A DNA stretch of 6,030 nt from Anthropogastromicrobium sp963652495 (GTDB lineage Bacteria > Bacillota > Clostridia > Lachnospirales > Lachnospiraceae). Both the position numbers and the translations under genes were made by a program. Where the stretch lies: positions 1 through 6,030 of the forward strand of contig CAVJTU010000106.1 in assembly GCA_963652495.1 (NCBI GenBank), read 5' to 3'. Under the pieces are notes generated by a model. The model saw nothing but the letters and a program-made list of their open reading frames with translations. It searched no databases and was not told where the DNA came from. This document shows, piece by piece, positions 5,762-6,030 of this stretch. How positions within the stretch are numbered: position 1 is the stretch's first letter; each line of letters begins with the position of its first letter.

Positions 5762-5790
5762 CATTTGATTTGAGAATGCTATAAAAATGA

Positions 5791-5880
5791 AGAGACATCG
5801 GGCTTGTCGATGTGTCAGGCGGATATTTGCAATCCGCATTCGTTACGTAACGCTGCGCCGAAGAACTGCCTGGCAGATAA
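5791..5880. repeat. Cluster of short palindromes, probable intergenic repeat element
   Basis: Four inverted repeats lie within 82 bases: ACATCG/CGATGT (5795-5800 with 5808-5813), GCGGAT/ATCCGC (5819-5824 with 5832-5837), the perfect 12-bp palindrome CGTTACGTAACG (5841-5852), and CTGCC-T-GGCAG (5866-5876). No plausible gene covers this part. The density of dyads looks like a non-coding repeat or a structured RNA. It lies upstream of the GH140-like promoter, so regulator binding is another option. Confidence 0.5.
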
Positions 5881-5983
5881 AGGACAGGGGAGCGCGAAGT
5901 TTGCAAACAACGCTTGGAATGGTGCAATTTACTCATACGAGATTTATGCAAAGACAATATAAAGTTACACTGTCAATGATGTT

Positions 5984-6007
5984 GGGGTCAAAAGGCATTT
6001 TGCCCCC
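5984..6007. repeat. 10-position hairpin near the right edge
   Basis: GGGGTCAAAA (5984-5993) pairs with TTTTGCCCCC (5998-6007), nine pairs with one T-C mismatch and a GGCA loop. On the plus strand only TTT follows it, and on the minus strand AACATC follows, so it is not a clear terminator in either direction. It might be a weak plus-strand terminator, an operator, or part of a repeat. Confidence 0.45.
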
Positions 6008-6030
6008 TTTGATACCAGATTGCTACGTGC

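Larger units (their letters stand above)
5700..6030 (-). other. Intergenic region upstream of the GH140-like gene
   Basis: These 331 bases contain the ribosome binding site (5711-5717), an extended -10 promoter (5753-5761), the palindrome cluster (5791-5880) and a hairpin near the edge (5984-6007). The stretch 5881-5980 is AT-leaning and shows nothing I can name. The only sizeable minus-strand frame here (5751-5957, 68 codons) has no ribosome binding site and crosses the promoter and palindromes, so I do not call a gene. Confidence 0.6.

Noticed and set aside
5791..5880. CRISPR-like array
   Set aside because: The dyads differ from one another, and there are no direct repeats with regular spacers.
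5751..5957. 68-codon minus-strand frame upstream of the glycosidase
   Set aside because: No ribosome binding site, crosses the palindrome cluster and the glycosidase promoter, and its composition looks non-coding.
5948..5976. Minus-strand TTGACA (5976-5971) as a -35 box
   Set aside because: A perfect -35 match, but no acceptable -10 hexamer lies 16-18 bases downstream.

Overview
The window looks like a chromosomal stretch from a gut-type Firmicute, most likely a Lachnospiraceae member. This rests on the protein flavour (a DUF5711-type membrane protein, a full-length transketolase, a NimA-like flavin-fold protein, a DUF4038/GH140-type glycosidase), strong AGGAGG-type ribosome binding sites and moderate GC content. 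The assignment is recognition from memory, not from a search.

Layout, left to right. Bases 1-55 look like the right end of an IS200/IS605-family element (TnpB type), with a 9-bp hairpin followed by the end-type sequence GTTCAC; the transposase body would lie to the left, outside the window. Next is a 409-residue single-pass membrane protein with a beta-propeller-like extracellular part (153-1382, +), closed by a clear intrinsic terminator (1426-1465). A 386-base gap (1383-1768) holds two promoter-like elements, two hairpins and a possible 50-codon small ORF. It leads into a complete transketolase gene (coding start judged to be 1769, ending 3754, +). A large hairpin (3810-3857) separates this from a 161-residue pyridoxamine-5'-phosphate-oxidase-like/NimA-like gene (3888-4373, +). 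That gene converges on, and overlaps by 6 bp, an opposite-strand gene for a leaderless DUF4038/GH140 apiosidase-like glycosidase (4368-5699, -). The last 331 bases (5700-6030) hold the promoter and ribosome binding site of the glycosidase and then a non-coding stretch packed with short palindromes that resembles an intergenic repeat element.

The genes do not form an obvious operon. Each seems to be its own transcription unit: a terminator or terminator-like hairpin follows the first two genes, and the last two face each other. Transketolase (non-oxidative pentose phosphate pathway) and a plant-glycan glycosidase are compatible with pentose-rich fibre use, but nothing in the sequence ties them functionally. 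No CRISPR array, rRNA or tRNA was seen. The points most worth a second look are the IS605-type end with its possible omega-RNA guide junction, the long structured leader before tkt with its small ORF, the GH140-like enzyme without a signal peptide, the overlapping convergent 3' ends, and the palindrome cluster at the right edge.
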